Of a stretch of DNA of 64,000 bases, positions 7,807 through 16,567 are shown piece by piece. A program made the translations under genes and the position numbers. The stretch's first letter is position 1, and each line of letters opens with the position of its first letter. Source of the DNA: Cobetia amphilecti (lineage in GTDB: Bacteria > Pseudomonadota > Gammaproteobacteria > Pseudomonadales > Halomonadaceae); contig NZ_CP084115.1 of assembly GCF_020217465.1 (NCBI RefSeq), positions 2,356,001 through 2,420,000 of the forward strand, written 5' to 3'. The notes under the pieces are model-generated. The model saw only the letters and a list, made by a program, of their open reading frames with translations. It made no database searches and was not told the origin of the DNA.

Positions 7807-8625
7807 TCAGCATCCTCCGTTAGTGGTAGGAAATGCCGGGAATGGTGAAAGGCTTGTCTTCAGAAAGCGTGGTGCTCCAGCCAGCAATCGGCGCCCCAAA
7901 GGAGAGCTGCCCATCCGCTGAGCCTCATCCAAGGGACGAATAACGACGACGCGAGGATCATGTGCATAATAGCTTCCCCAATCATCCTGACTGTCAAGGC
8001 ATGTGGGATCGGCCTTGCCCATATCACGCATGGCGATACCCAGACGTGACAGACCATTTCTCACCTCGCGCGAAGCCGTCACCACCAGCCACTCGACCTC
8101 GAGACTCGCCAGCACCTCAACCAGAGCCAACATCAGCATTCGTCCTGCACCCGCAGTGGCGCTGCATAGTGCACCGATCTCCATGATCTGATGCCGTTCG
8201 ATCTGACGTTGCTCAGTGTCGGCCAGCAGCGTCTCGATGCGAACTCCAAGATAGTCTTCCACCCTCAAGGGACCTTCATCGGCGCGCATCAACCCAGTCA
8301 CTGCATGAATGCCGACATCTCCGATATCAAGCGAATGAACACCCTCTGGCTCACCCTGCATCACCAGCAGACGAGAATAGTGGACGTGAATGCGCGCACT
8401 GTGGTGACGCTGGAAACAAGCTTTCACGAAGGCCTCTGCCTGAGGCCGGCCAGCTATATCGCACCAATACAACTGATTGCGTACCGTGATATCGGATGGC
8501 GCTGGCGTCTCTGGAAACGAAGTGTCTCTTGCTACAAGAGAAGAACTACTGGAACGGATAACAGGCGAAACATCATTGCTGACCGCAACCGTCGCTGTCG
8601 TAAGCTGAGAGCTTGAAAATTCCAT
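7807..8625 (-). CDS. Thermostable hemolysin family protein (GNAT/autoinducer-synthase-like)
   Basis: Member of the 'thermostable hemolysin' family named after Vibrio delta-VPH, 272 residues. Family hallmarks are visible: an E-I-G-A-L-C segment, then G-A-G-R-M-L, W-L-V-V-T-A-S, R-N-G-L-S-R-L-G-I, K-A-D-P, W-G-S-Y-Y and P-R-V-V-V. There is no signal peptide, and the roughly 55 N-terminal residues are polar and Ser/Thr-rich. The core reads like a GNAT or acyl-homoserine-lactone-synthase fold (my recollection of the family, not shown here), so an acyltransferase in a biosynthetic pathway is at least as likely as a toxin. ATG 8625 follows GAGGT; ATG 8637 lacks a site. First gene of the operon. Confidence 0.8.
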   Translation of the reverse strand: MEFSSSQLTTATVAVSNDVSPVIRSSSSSLVARDTSFPETPAPSDITVRNQLYWCDIAGRPQAEAFVKACFQRHHSARIHVHYSRLLVMQGEPEGVHSLDIGDVGIHAVTGLMRADEGPLRVEDYLGVRIETLLADTEQRQIERHQIMEIGALCSATAGAGRMLMLALVEVLASLEVEWLVVTASREVRNGLSRLGIAMRDMGKADPTCLDSQDDWGSYYAHDPRVVVIRPLDEAQRMGSSPLGRRLLAGAPRFLKTSLSPFPAFPTTNGGC

Positions 8626-8705
8626 GGGGCACCTCATCGAGGAAGATATCCCCAGACTAGGGTCGCCAGCTTAGCGAAGGCTTAAGACAGGAAAAAAGAT
8701 CGTCA

Positions 8706-8740
8706 CTAAGAAATGCACGGCCTGAGAGGTAACCGTGCAT
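8706..8740 (-). terminator. Terminator of cydABDC operon
   Basis: Arms ATGCACGG and CCGTGCAT around a 12-base loop, followed on the minus strand by TTTCTTA. It lies 46 bases past the cydC stop and also separates cydC from the promoter region of the hemolysin-family operon (8626-8712). Confidence 0.7.
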
Positions 8741-8785
8741 GTCATTCTGCAAGCCAGGTCGATTGCCACAGAGAGGATTCCGGGA

Positions 8786-10531
8786 TCAGAGTTTCTTTTG
8801 CGCCAGAACGCTACTCGTTACCGGAAGTGAGTGAACCCGAGTGATGCTCTGCGTACCGGGGCGCGGTGAAGCCAAGTCATGCTCATGCAGCAGATAGATC
8901 ACCGTTCGCGCCTTGAACCAACCCTCCAGACGCTGTGCCATACGCTGTGTGGTGCGCGCATCCAGGCCGGAAAAGGGTTCGTCCAGAATCAGCAATCCCG
9001 GGTCCGTCAGCACGAGACGCGCCAACCCCAGGCGCCGCGCCTGCCCCCCCGAGACCTGCCGGCCGCCCTCACCCACTCGGGTGGAGAGCCCCTGCGGCAA
9101 CTGGCGTGCCCACTCGGCAAGGTCCACCGCTTCCAGAGCCTGCCAGACCTGCGCATCGCTGGCCTGACGCGCGCCCAGTCGCAGGTTGTCGGCAAGGCTA
9201 GCATCCAGCAGCTCCACCTGCTGGGTCAGACAGCCCACCGCATGGGAAAGCGCCTCGGGCGAACAGGCCTCGATGGGCTGATCATTGAGCAGGATGCTGC
9301 CGCTCTGCAGGCGCGTCTGACCAGTCAGCAAGGCCGCCAGCGTCGACTTGCCGGAACCGGATGCTCCACAGATGGCCAGTTGGGTGCCTGGGACGATATC
9401 AAGCGTTACCTCATGCAGCGCCTCGAACCAGGCACCGGGATAACGCCACGACACCTGCTGTATCTGTACCCGGACGGCTCCGCTGGCCAGGGTCTGCCGA
9501 CCTTCCAGCGGTCGCGTGGCGAAGGACAGCTCATTGAGTCGCTCGGCAGCGCCCAAGGTAGCACCGGCCTGAGTGAAGGCCGCCGGCAATCCCGCCAAGC
9601 CCTCACTCAAGGCCATGGCCGCCAGTGGCAGCATGACCATCACAGCCGGCGTCAGTCGCTCATCCGATATTCCCTGCATGGCGGCCGCCAGCAAAAGCAA
9701 CCACGACAGGCCAATCACCAGACTGGCCAGCCCATTGCCGATGGCCGCGATCACCGCCAGACGCCACTGATCCTTCAACAGTCGGGATTCGATCTCGTCT
9801 AGACGCTGACGGGCACTGCCCAGCGCCTCATAGGCCTCAAGCTCCGCCTGACCACGCAGCGTCTCCATCAGTGCCGAGCGCAACGTCTCCAGGGTCGTGA
9901 CGCGTTGCCGGCTGGCATTCAGCCCCCAGCGCGCCTGCCCCAGTGTCAACCAGGCCCAGCCCAGCAGCAACAGTCCCGCAAGCCACACCGCCGTCTGCGG
10001 CAGCCAGATAGCGACCAGCACCACCAACACCGCGATCAGTCCCAGCGCCATCAGTGGCGGCGCCGCTAGACGCAGATAGAGGGCATCCAGGGTATCGATA
10101 TCGGCAGTCAGGCGGTTGAGCCAGTCACTGGAACGCCGCGCCGCCACCCGCGCGGGGTCCATGGTCACCAGTGCGTCAAAGGCCGTGCCGCGCAGACTGG
10201 CCAGCAGACGCAGGATGGTATCGTGGTTGTAGAGCCGCTCCAGATAACGCGACACGGTACGCGCGACGGCGAACAGCCGGATACCACTGCCCGGGGTATA
10301 GACATCCAGCGTCATGGCCGCGCCGGCAGCCAGCGAAGCCCCGGTCAGAGCGGATGCAGTGATGAACCAGCCGGACACCGCCAGCAGGCCGAGTGCCGAG
10401 CAGGCCGTGAGCATCATCAGCACCACGCCGAGTATCAGACGACGGCGATAGCGATCATGCAGACGCCACCAGGGGGCCAGACGGGAAAGTGCCTCGCGCA
10501 AGGTCACGCTGTCGCTCTCGGGGTGCATCAT
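8786..10531 (-). CDS. cydC: Thiol reductant ABC exporter, subunit CydC
   Basis: One half of the heterodimeric CydDC inner-membrane ABC transporter that exports glutathione and cysteine and is needed for cytochrome bd assembly. The 581 residues comprise a six-helix membrane domain (1-320) and an ATPase domain with Walker A C-G-A-S-G-S-G-K-S-T, signature V-S-G-G-Q and Walker B L-L-I-L-D-E-P. E. coli CydC is 573 residues. ATG 10531 overlaps the cydD stop (ATGA) and an ATG directly follows it; a longer upstream frame within cydD is an overlap artefact. Last gene of cydABDC. The paralogue assignment to CydC rests on gene order and the alignment pattern. Confidence 0.93.
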   Translation of the reverse strand: MMHPESDSVTLREALSRLAPWWRLHDRYRRRLILGVVLMMLTACSALGLLAVSGWFITASALTGASLAAGAAMTLDVYTPGSGIRLFAVARTVSRYLERLYNHDTILRLLASLRGTAFDALVTMDPARVAARRSSDWLNRLTADIDTLDALYLRLAAPPLMALGLIAVLVVLVAIWLPQTAVWLAGLLLLGWAWLTLGQARWGLNASRQRVTTLETLRSALMETLRGQAELEAYEALGSARQRLDEIESRLLKDQWRLAVIAAIGNGLASLVIGLSWLLLLAAAMQGISDERLTPAVMVMLPLAAMALSEGLAGLPAAFTQAGATLGAAERLNELSFATRPLEGRQTLASGAVRVQIQQVSWRYPGAWFEALHEVTLDIVPGTQLAICGASGSGKSTLAALLTGQTRLQSGSILLNDQPIEACSPEALSHAVGCLTQQVELLDASLADNLRLGARQASDAQVWQALEAVDLAEWARQLPQGLSTRVGEGGRQVSGGQARRLGLARLVLTDPGLLILDEPFSGLDARTTQRMAQRLEGWFKARTVIYLLHEHDLASPRPGTQSITRVHSLPVTSSVLAQKKL

Positions 10532-12324
10532 GCGCGGTCTCCTGTCGGCTCGTGCTGTTGGCGCGTCGCCGTGGCCGTCGTGACAGCCATCGGCAGGATT
10601 TGACCCTCCTCCAGTACCAGATGGCTCGTCGCCATGGCGATCAAGGCCGGATGGTGGGTCGCGATCACCAGGGTTCGCCCTTGCGTGCTCAACCACTGAA
10701 AGCCCGCGATCAGATGACGCTCCGTCTCGGCATCCAGACTGGCGGTGGGCTCATCAAGCAGTACCAGCGCAGCATCGCTCAGAAACACCCGCGCCAGCGC
10801 CAGGCGCTGTGCCTGGCCACCGGACAACCCGCGCCCGCCCTCGCCAAGCGGCGTGTCGATGCCCTGAGGCAAGGCGGCAAGCACGGTCTTGAGCCCGGCA
10901 CGCTCGAGCGCGAGGGTGATATCAGCGTCACTGGCCTCGGGAGCTGTGATCCGCAGGTTGTCGGCCAGGCTGCCCTGCATCAACAGCGGACGTTGATCCA
11001 TCCAAGCAAGCCGCAGCCGAGCGCGAATGTGGCGGATGCCGTCATCAGGGGCCACGAAGCCGGCCATCACTTGAAGCAGGGTCGACTTGCCTGCCCCGGA
11101 AGTCCCGCTGATGACCAGCACCTCGCCCTCCATCAGCGCCAGACCCAGCGGCCCCAGCACCTGCCCGCGCTCGGGGTGGCTCAGACAGACCTCCGTCAGT
11201 CGAAGCAGCTCATCCGTTGTGGGTGAGTCGGCAGCGTCACGAGGCGCAGGCTTCTCCACAGGGTCGGCATGGCGCGGCGGCGCGGTATCGGCGGCCGCTA
11301 GGATCTCCATCAGTGTCTCGGAGGCGGCAAGCGCCGAAGCGCGATCATGATAGAACTGGGACAGAGTTCTCAACGGCTGGAAAAACTCGGGCGCCAGCAG
11401 CAGGATCACCAGTGCACTGAACAGCGTCAGCTCATCGGCGGGCCCGATGGGGATGTCGCCGAGCAGGCCGAAGCCGATGTAGATGGCGACCACGGCGATC
11501 GACACCGAGGCAAAGAACTCCAACACCGCCGATGACAGGAAGGCGAGCCGCAAGGTGCGCAGGCTGCGTTTGCGGTAATCATCGGCCACCAGCGTCACCT
11601 CACGAGTCGCCAGATCCCCTAGCCCGAACAGCCGCAGGGTGGTGATGGCACGCACCCGATCGACGAAGTGACGCGACAGCCGAGAGACCGCCTGAAACTG
11701 GTCACGATTGAGCGACTCGGCCCCCATGCCGACCAATGCCATGAACAGCGGTATCAGCGGCGCGGTCAGCCCCAACAGGATGGCCGCCAGCCAGTCCTGA
11801 CTGAGCACGATGGCAAGAATCACCAGCGGCGTGATCACCACCAGACGCATCTGCACATGAAAGCGCGCGAAGTAGCCTTCCAGCGCCTCGACCTGTTCCA
11901 CCCAGCGCTGGGCGAGCTCGGCGCTGTGATAACGGGCAGCGCGGACCGGCCCCAATGTCTCGAGTGCCGTCAACACCTCACCACGAATGGCCTGACGCAG
12001 TCGCTGGCTTGCGCGCTGGGCGAACAACTCCTGTCCACCCGTTGCCAGTACCCGCGCGCCCAGGAGCGCCAGCAGACCGACGAAGGGCCACATGAGCTCT
12101 CCCAGCGCGGCGGGAGACGCGATGGCTTCGCTGATCACCCAGGCGGCAAGCACCAGCTGGGCGACCGTCAGGCCGCCGGCCAGGATGCCGAAGCACGCCG
12201 CAAACCCAAGCAGGCGACGCTCTCGCGTCGCCTGCTGTCTCAGCCATCTGCCGGCCTGGCTGCATTTTCGGGTGCCCCGGTCAGCGTTACCGACCGGGGA
12301 CTTGACTGATTCAGTGATAGCCAC
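10528..12324 (-). CDS. cydD: Thiol reductant ABC exporter, subunit CydD
   Basis: Partner of CydC, 598 residues, near the usual 580-590. An N-terminal membrane domain (about 35-330) precedes an ATPase domain with Walker A S-G-T-S-G-A-G-K-S-T, signature L-S-G-G-Q-A-Q-R-L and Walker B L-V-L-L-D-E-P. The pair exports cysteine/glutathione to the periplasm for haem and disulphide homeostasis in cytochrome bd maturation. The only upstream start in frame is GTG 12324, which overlaps cydB by 14 bases. AAGGAAG lies right against it, so the exact start is uncertain. A strong inverted repeat (GTCCCCGGTCGG / CTGACCGGGGC) lies within the first 20 codons. Confidence 0.92.
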   Translation of the reverse strand: MAITESVKSPVGNADRGTRKCSQAGRWLRQQATRERRLLGFAACFGILAGGLTVAQLVLAAWVISEAIASPAALGELMWPFVGLLALLGARVLATGGQELFAQRASQRLRQAIRGEVLTALETLGPVRAARYHSAELAQRWVEQVEALEGYFARFHVQMRLVVITPLVILAIVLSQDWLAAILLGLTAPLIPLFMALVGMGAESLNRDQFQAVSRLSRHFVDRVRAITTLRLFGLGDLATREVTLVADDYRKRSLRTLRLAFLSSAVLEFFASVSIAVVAIYIGFGLLGDIPIGPADELTLFSALVILLLAPEFFQPLRTLSQFYHDRASALAASETLMEILAAADTAPPRHADPVEKPAPRDAADSPTTDELLRLTEVCLSHPERGQVLGPLGLALMEGEVLVISGTSGAGKSTLLQVMAGFVAPDDGIRHIRARLRLAWMDQRPLLMQGSLADNLRITAPEASDADITLALERAGLKTVLAALPQGIDTPLGEGGRGLSGGQAQRLALARVFLSDAALVLLDEPTASLDAETERHLIAGFQWLSTQGRTLVIATHHPALIAMATSHLVLEEGQILPMAVTTATATRQQHEPTGDRA

Positions 12325-13309
12325 CTTCCTTGACCTTGCCGCGGAACACCCAGTAGCTCCAGGCGGTATAGCCCAGCACCATCGGAATGACGAACAGGAC
12401 GCCCAACAGCAGGAACAACTGCGATTCCGGCGCGGAGGCTGCGTCCCACAAGGTGATATCCGGTGGCACCAGATACGGCCACTTGCTGAAGATCAGCCCG
12501 AGATAAGTGAACAGGAACAGACCCAGCGTCGCCACGAAGGGCTGTCCTTCCAGGCGCTTGCTGGTGGCCCGCCAGATCAATGCCGCGCAGCACAGCGCCA
12601 GTACCGGGAAGACCCAGAACACACCCAGATGGTCGAACCAGCGCTCCCGCACGTACTCATCCACGAACGGGGTGTAGAGACTGATGACCCCGAAGCCGAC
12701 CAGCACGGCAATCAGCAGCTTCGGCGTGATGCGATAGGCCCACTCCTGCACCTCGCCCTCACTCTTCATGATGGTCCAGGTGGCCCCCAACAGAGCATAA
12801 CCTACCACCAGCGCAAGCCCGGTGATCACGGTGAACGGGGACAACCAGTCAAAGGCGCCGCCGACGTAGACATGCCCTTCGGTGGCGAAGCCCTGAATAT
12901 AGGCACCGACCACCACGCCCTGACAGAAGGTCGCCAAGAAGGAGCCACCGCTGAAGGCGATGTTCCACCAGTGGCGATTGCGCGAGGACTTGAAGCGGAA
13001 CTCGAAGGCGATGCCACGGAAGATCAGCCCCGCCAGCATCAGAAACACCCCCAGATACAGCGCCGGCAGCAGGATGGTGTAGACCGCCGGGAAGGCGGCC
13101 AGCAACCCGGCCCCGCCCAGCACCAGCCAGGTCTCGTTGCCGTCCCAGATGGGCGCGACCGAGTTCATCATCACGTCGCGGGCGTGCTCGTCAGGAGCGA
13201 AGGGATACAGGATGCCCACCCCGAGATCGAAGCCATCCATCAGGATGTACATCATGACGCCGAAACCGATGATCAGCGCCCAGATCATTGTCAGATTGAT
13301 CATTTCCAT
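12311..13309 (-). CDS. cydB: Cytochrome bd-type quinol oxidase subunit II (CydB/CioB)
   Basis: Membrane subunit II of cytochrome bd oxidase, 332 residues, about eight helices. The N-terminal block with D-G-F-D-L-G-V-G and W-D-G-N-E-T-W-L is diagnostic. Its length is that of the shorter CioB-like form rather than E. coli CydB (379). It starts at ATG 13309, 4 bases after the cydA stop, with GAGGAG just upstream, so it is translationally coupled. No cydX-like small gene is visible between cydB and cydD. With CydA it oxidises quinol and reduces oxygen to water without proton pumping. Confidence 0.95.
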   Translation of the reverse strand: MEMINLTMIWALIIGFGVMMYILMDGFDLGVGILYPFAPDEHARDVMMNSVAPIWDGNETWLVLGGAGLLAAFPAVYTILLPALYLGVFLMLAGLIFRGIAFEFRFKSSRNRHWWNIAFSGGSFLATFCQGVVVGAYIQGFATEGHVYVGGAFDWLSPFTVITGLALVVGYALLGATWTIMKSEGEVQEWAYRITPKLLIAVLVGFGVISLYTPFVDEYVRERWFDHLGVFWVFPVLALCCAALIWRATSKRLEGQPFVATLGLFLFTYLGLIFSKWPYLVPPDITLWDAASAPESQLFLLLGVLFVIPMVLGYTAWSYWVFRGKVKEGGYH

Positions 13310-13313
13310 CAGC

Positions 13314-14720
13314 TCAACTCCTCACCGTACGGCTGGCATCGTCATCCAGGCTCTCATGGGCGGCAGACAGCGGACGCATCGCGGTCTCGACTTCGTCATG
13401 CGGCAGTTCCGGTTGCATGCCACCGCGGATGACGCGGGTCAGGTAGTAGCTGCCGGTCACGAAGACCACCAGATAGACCAGGAAATAGCCGATCAGGGTG
13501 GTCAGCACCATCCATCCGGTGAGTGACGGCGTAACGGCCTCCTGCTGGGTCATCATCCCGTAAACCAACCATGGCGACCGCCCGGCCTCGGTCACGAACC
13601 AGCCCGCCAGCACGGCGAAGAATGGCGCGATGGACATCAGGCGCAGCGTCTGCAGGAAGGGACGTGAGTGATAGAGCCTGCCCCCGCGGCGCAGATAGAA
13701 ACCGATGAAAGCCACGGCGATCATCAAGAGCCCCATCGCCACCATCACGCGGAACGACCAGAACACGAACCACACCGGCGGTTGCTTGTCAGGCGCGACC
13801 TCCTTGAGCCCCGGCACCACACCGTCGGGGTCATGAGTCAGGATCAGACTAGCCAGCTTCGGAATCGCGATCTCGAAGTGATTCGTCTGGGCTTCCTTGT
13901 CCGGCCAAGCAAACAGCAGCAGCGGCGCGCCCGACTGGGTCTCCCAGTTGCCTTCCATCGCCGCGACCTTTGTCGGCTGGTGCTCCAGCGTGTTGATGCC
14001 GTGCATGTCACCCACCACCGCCTGCGCCGGCGCCAGCACCAGCAGCAGCCACATGCACATGGACAGCGCGCGCTTGTTGGCCTCGACATCACGCCCGATC
14101 AGCAGATACCAAGCGCTCACCCCAGCCACCACGAAGCCGCCGGTCAGGAACGAGGCGATCGCCATGTGGGCGAAGCGATACGGCAGCGAGGCATTGAAGA
14201 TGGCCGCGGCCCAGTCCTTGACGAAGAAGTGACCATCCACCAGCTCCACCCCTGCCGGGGTCTGCATCCAGCTGTTGGTGGAGAGAATCCAGAACGCGGA
14301 GATGAAGGTCCCCAGCGCCACCATCAGGGCCGCGAACAGATGCACCCCTTCCGGCACCTTGCCACGCCCGAACAACAGGACGCCAAGGAAGCCTGCCTCC
14401 AGGAAGAAGGCCGTCACCACCTCATAGCTGAGCATCGGGCCGATGAAGTTGGAGCTGGCATAACTGAAGTTGCTCCAGTTGGTGCCGAACTGGAAGGCCA
14501 TCACGATGCCCGAGACCACGCCCATCGCGAAGACCACAGCGAATACCTTCACCCAGAACGCTGCAAGGCGCTCCCAGGCGGCATTGCCTGTCTTGTAGAA
14601 AAGGCCATGCAACAAGGCCACATAGGATGCCAGACCGATGGTAAACACCGGAAAGACGGCATGAAATGACACGACAAATCCGAACTGTATGCGTGACAGG
14701 ATCACGGGATCCAGTTCCAT
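13314..14720 (-). CDS. cydA: Cytochrome bd-type quinol oxidase subunit I (CydA/CioA)
   Basis: Catalytic haem subunit, 468 residues, nine predicted helices. Haem ligands are visible: H20 in S-F-H-A-V-F-P, a second His in Y-R-F-A-H-M-A, and a Met after the G-R-S-P-W motif. The quinol-binding loop carries K-V-A-A-M-E-G-N-W-E-T (E. coli K-L-A-A-I-E). The short Q-loop and length (E. coli CydA 522) put it with the cyanide-insensitive CioA-like forms. ATG 14720 has GAGGAG 7 bases upstream. It heads cydABDC, and a class-II Anr/FNR promoter about 290 bases upstream suggests induction under low oxygen. Confidence 0.95.
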   Translation of the reverse strand: MELDPVILSRIQFGFVVSFHAVFPVFTIGLASYVALLHGLFYKTGNAAWERLAAFWVKVFAVVFAMGVVSGIVMAFQFGTNWSNFSYASSNFIGPMLSYEVVTAFFLEAGFLGVLLFGRGKVPEGVHLFAALMVALGTFISAFWILSTNSWMQTPAGVELVDGHFFVKDWAAAIFNASLPYRFAHMAIASFLTGGFVVAGVSAWYLLIGRDVEANKRALSMCMWLLLVLAPAQAVVGDMHGINTLEHQPTKVAAMEGNWETQSGAPLLLFAWPDKEAQTNHFEIAIPKLASLILTHDPDGVVPGLKEVAPDKQPPVWFVFWSFRVMVAMGLLMIAVAFIGFYLRRGGRLYHSRPFLQTLRLMSIAPFFAVLAGWFVTEAGRSPWLVYGMMTQQEAVTPSLTGWMVLTTLIGYFLVYLVVFVTGSYYLTRVIRGGMQPELPHDEVETAMRPLSAAHESLDDDASRTVRS

Positions 14721-15322
14721 GGGCGACTCCTCAGGACTCCAGGGATTGCACTCTGTTCATCCCGTTGTGGGACGCACAGTCGCAGCGATATCACGGTCAG
14801 GCCCGTGACGACAAGGCATACCACCAAACTCCATCGATCATGGCAGCCATCTTTCTACCAGCTAACCCAAAGAGCATAGAAAACACCAGGCTATCGTGCA
14901 CGATGACGCTTTGCCGCAGGCCCAGCCATCCGATCAATCGCCATGGTGGTGATCGATCAGGCCCGCCATATTGCATGACAGCATCCACGTATTTTCCACT
15001 CGGCATGCTCAAGCTTGCCATCTATATTTCGCCGCACATCCGCCTTTATTGACGTACATCAAGATAACCACACGTCGAGCCTCGAATACGACCAATGCCA
15101 GCGGCCGTCGGACGCGGTTTATCTTGATTTCTGTCCTGCAGCGCACCTTGAACCAGCCAGGAATGTGCGCCCTGATGGCTGCATAAAGGCAAAGCGCGCC
15201 CCCTTTCGAGAACGCACCTTGTTGTCTCCTTCTTTCCTTTTCTTCTCTACTTACCTCTCTTGTCTCACTTCGTTCTTCTTTGTGCCCTTTCCCTTGTGGC
15301 TTTGCCCCTTCGCGTCAGGAAC
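14721..15322. other. Intergenic region upstream of cydA
   Basis: About 600 bases without a convincing gene. It holds the Anr/FNR-type promoter for cydA (15021-15062), a long cyd leader of about 290 bases with several short palindromes (for example TGATCGATCA near 14960), and, toward the diguanylate cyclase stop, a pyrimidine-rich plus strand from about 15218 to 15300. No riboswitch was recognised. Confidence 0.6.
15021..15062 (-). promoter_or_regulatory. Anr/FNR box and class-II promoter for cydABDC
   Basis: TTGAC-GTAC-ATCAA at 15049-15062 matches the FNR/Anr consensus TTGAT-N4-ATCAA at nine of ten defined positions. On the minus strand a -10-like TATAGA is at 15026-15021, which predicts a start near 15014. 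The centre of the box then falls at about -41.5, the classical class-II activator position. The predicted transcript has a leader of about 290 bases before cydA. Confidence 0.7.
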
Positions 15323-16567
15323 TCACCGTATGACACAGCAATCGCGCCCCTGATGCTTGGCGTCATAGAGCGCCGCATCCGCCGCACGTACCAGGTCGGT
15401 CAGGTTGGTGTGCTGCTCGGCCTTGTAGCTCACCGCCCCGACGCTGACGGTCAGCACTTTCGCCACCGCGCTGTCGGGGTGGATCAGTTTGAGCGCACGC
15501 ACCTTGCGGCGGATGCGTTCGGCACAGGCCCGCAATTGCCGCTCGGTCACTGACTCCAGCAGAACCAGGAATTCTTCGCCGCCATAGCGCACCACCATGC
15601 CCGGCTGCGGGCCGATGGCGGCCTGGAGCGCACCGGCAACCTGCTGCAGGCAGTGATCCCCTTCCACATGGCCATGATGGTCGTTGTAGGTCTTGAAGTG
15701 ATCGACGTCCACCATCAGGATCGCCAGCCCGTCCTCACGGGTCAGGTCCGCCCAGCGCTGGGCCAGATCCCGCTCCAGGTGACGCCGGTTGAAGACGCCC
15801 GTCAGCGCATCGCAGTTGGCCTCACGGGTAAGACGTTGACCGGCAGCGCGCTTCTCCTCCAGCAACAGCCGCTCACGCTGGCGCAGCAACCACACCTGAC
15901 GCTGATTGTGCTCGAGCTGATGATTGGCCAATAGCGAGAGCCCCGTGGTGCTGACGAAGATCACCATCGCCAGCAGCTCCAGTCCCTCCTGACCGGCAGG
16001 TTCCAACGCGATCACCCCGGCCATTATGAGGGTGCAGGTCAGCGACGCCGTCAGTGCCTGGGGGAAGCGCAGCCGAAAGAGAATGTTGCCGACCATCGGA
16101 AAGAAGCCGAACAACAGCGTATCGACATGCGAAAGCTCGGTGCGCGACAGCTGCAACAGAATGGCGCTGACCAGCATGGTGTTGATCACCAGCGCGGTCA
16201 TCAGCCACTCCTTGAGCCGCATGGAAGATGCCCGCTGCACCAGCGGCAGCACCAGCATGGCCACCACGCAGACACCGCCCAGCCGCAGCATGGCGGCCAG
16301 TGCCAGGTCCTCACTGCGATGAATGGTGTCACTGATCAGGAAGGTGGCATACATCACGAAGGCGAAGATGCCGGAATACAGCAAGCCGCGCGTGCGCGAG
16401 ACGCGCGTCTCTTCCACATACCGGGTCTCGAGGGTGTCGGGGAACATGAGCCGCCAGCGTGACGCACCGCGACCGTCGATCAGTCCCTCGACGACACCGC
16501 GCTCGGCAGCCACCGCCGCTGGCATCGTCGCCTCGCGGCCGCCGGGGAGTCGCTTTTGACTTCTCAT
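15323..16567 (-). CDS. Membrane-bound diguanylate cyclase (GGDEF), distal copy
   Basis: Predicted c-di-GMP synthase of the inner membrane, 414 residues. About six hydrophobic helices fill residues 50-215, a short coiled segment follows, and then a C-terminal GGDEF domain with V-D-V-D-H-F-K-T-Y-N-D and active-site G-G-E-E-F. The five residues before the A-site hold no R-x-x-D, so the product-inhibition I-site seems absent. The start overlaps the stop of the upstream cyclase by 4 bases. The sensor part matches no named domain I can identify, so the signal is unknown. Confidence 0.9.
   Translation of the reverse strand: MRSQKRLPGGREATMPAAVAAERGVVEGLIDGRGASRWRLMFPDTLETRYVEETRVSRTRGLLYSGIFAFVMYATFLISDTIHRSEDLALAAMLRLGGVCVVAMLVLPLVQRASSMRLKEWLMTALVINTMLVSAILLQLSRTELSHVDTLLFGFFPMVGNILFRLRFPQALTASLTCTLIMAGVIALEPAGQEGLELLAMVIFVSTTGLSLLANHQLEHNQRQVWLLRQRERLLLEEKRAAGQRLTREANCDALTGVFNRRHLERDLAQRWADLTREDGLAILMVDVDHFKTYNDHHGHVEGDHCLQQVAGALQAAIGPQPGMVVRYGGEEFLVLLESVTERQLRACAERIRRKVRALKLIHPDSAVAKVLTVSVGAVSYKAEQHTNLTDLVRAADAALYDAKHQGRDCCVIR

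Noticed and set aside
7807-8625. Calling the hemolysin-family protein a secreted toxin
   Set aside because: No signal peptide, no pore-former pattern, and it is coupled to biosynthetic-type enzymes; the family name alone is not evidence of toxicity.
12092-14669. Long plus-strand frames opposite cydB and cydA
   Set aside because: Antisense shadows: very high Gln, His, Arg and Gly content, no hydrophobic core, while the minus strand encodes clear oxidase subunits.
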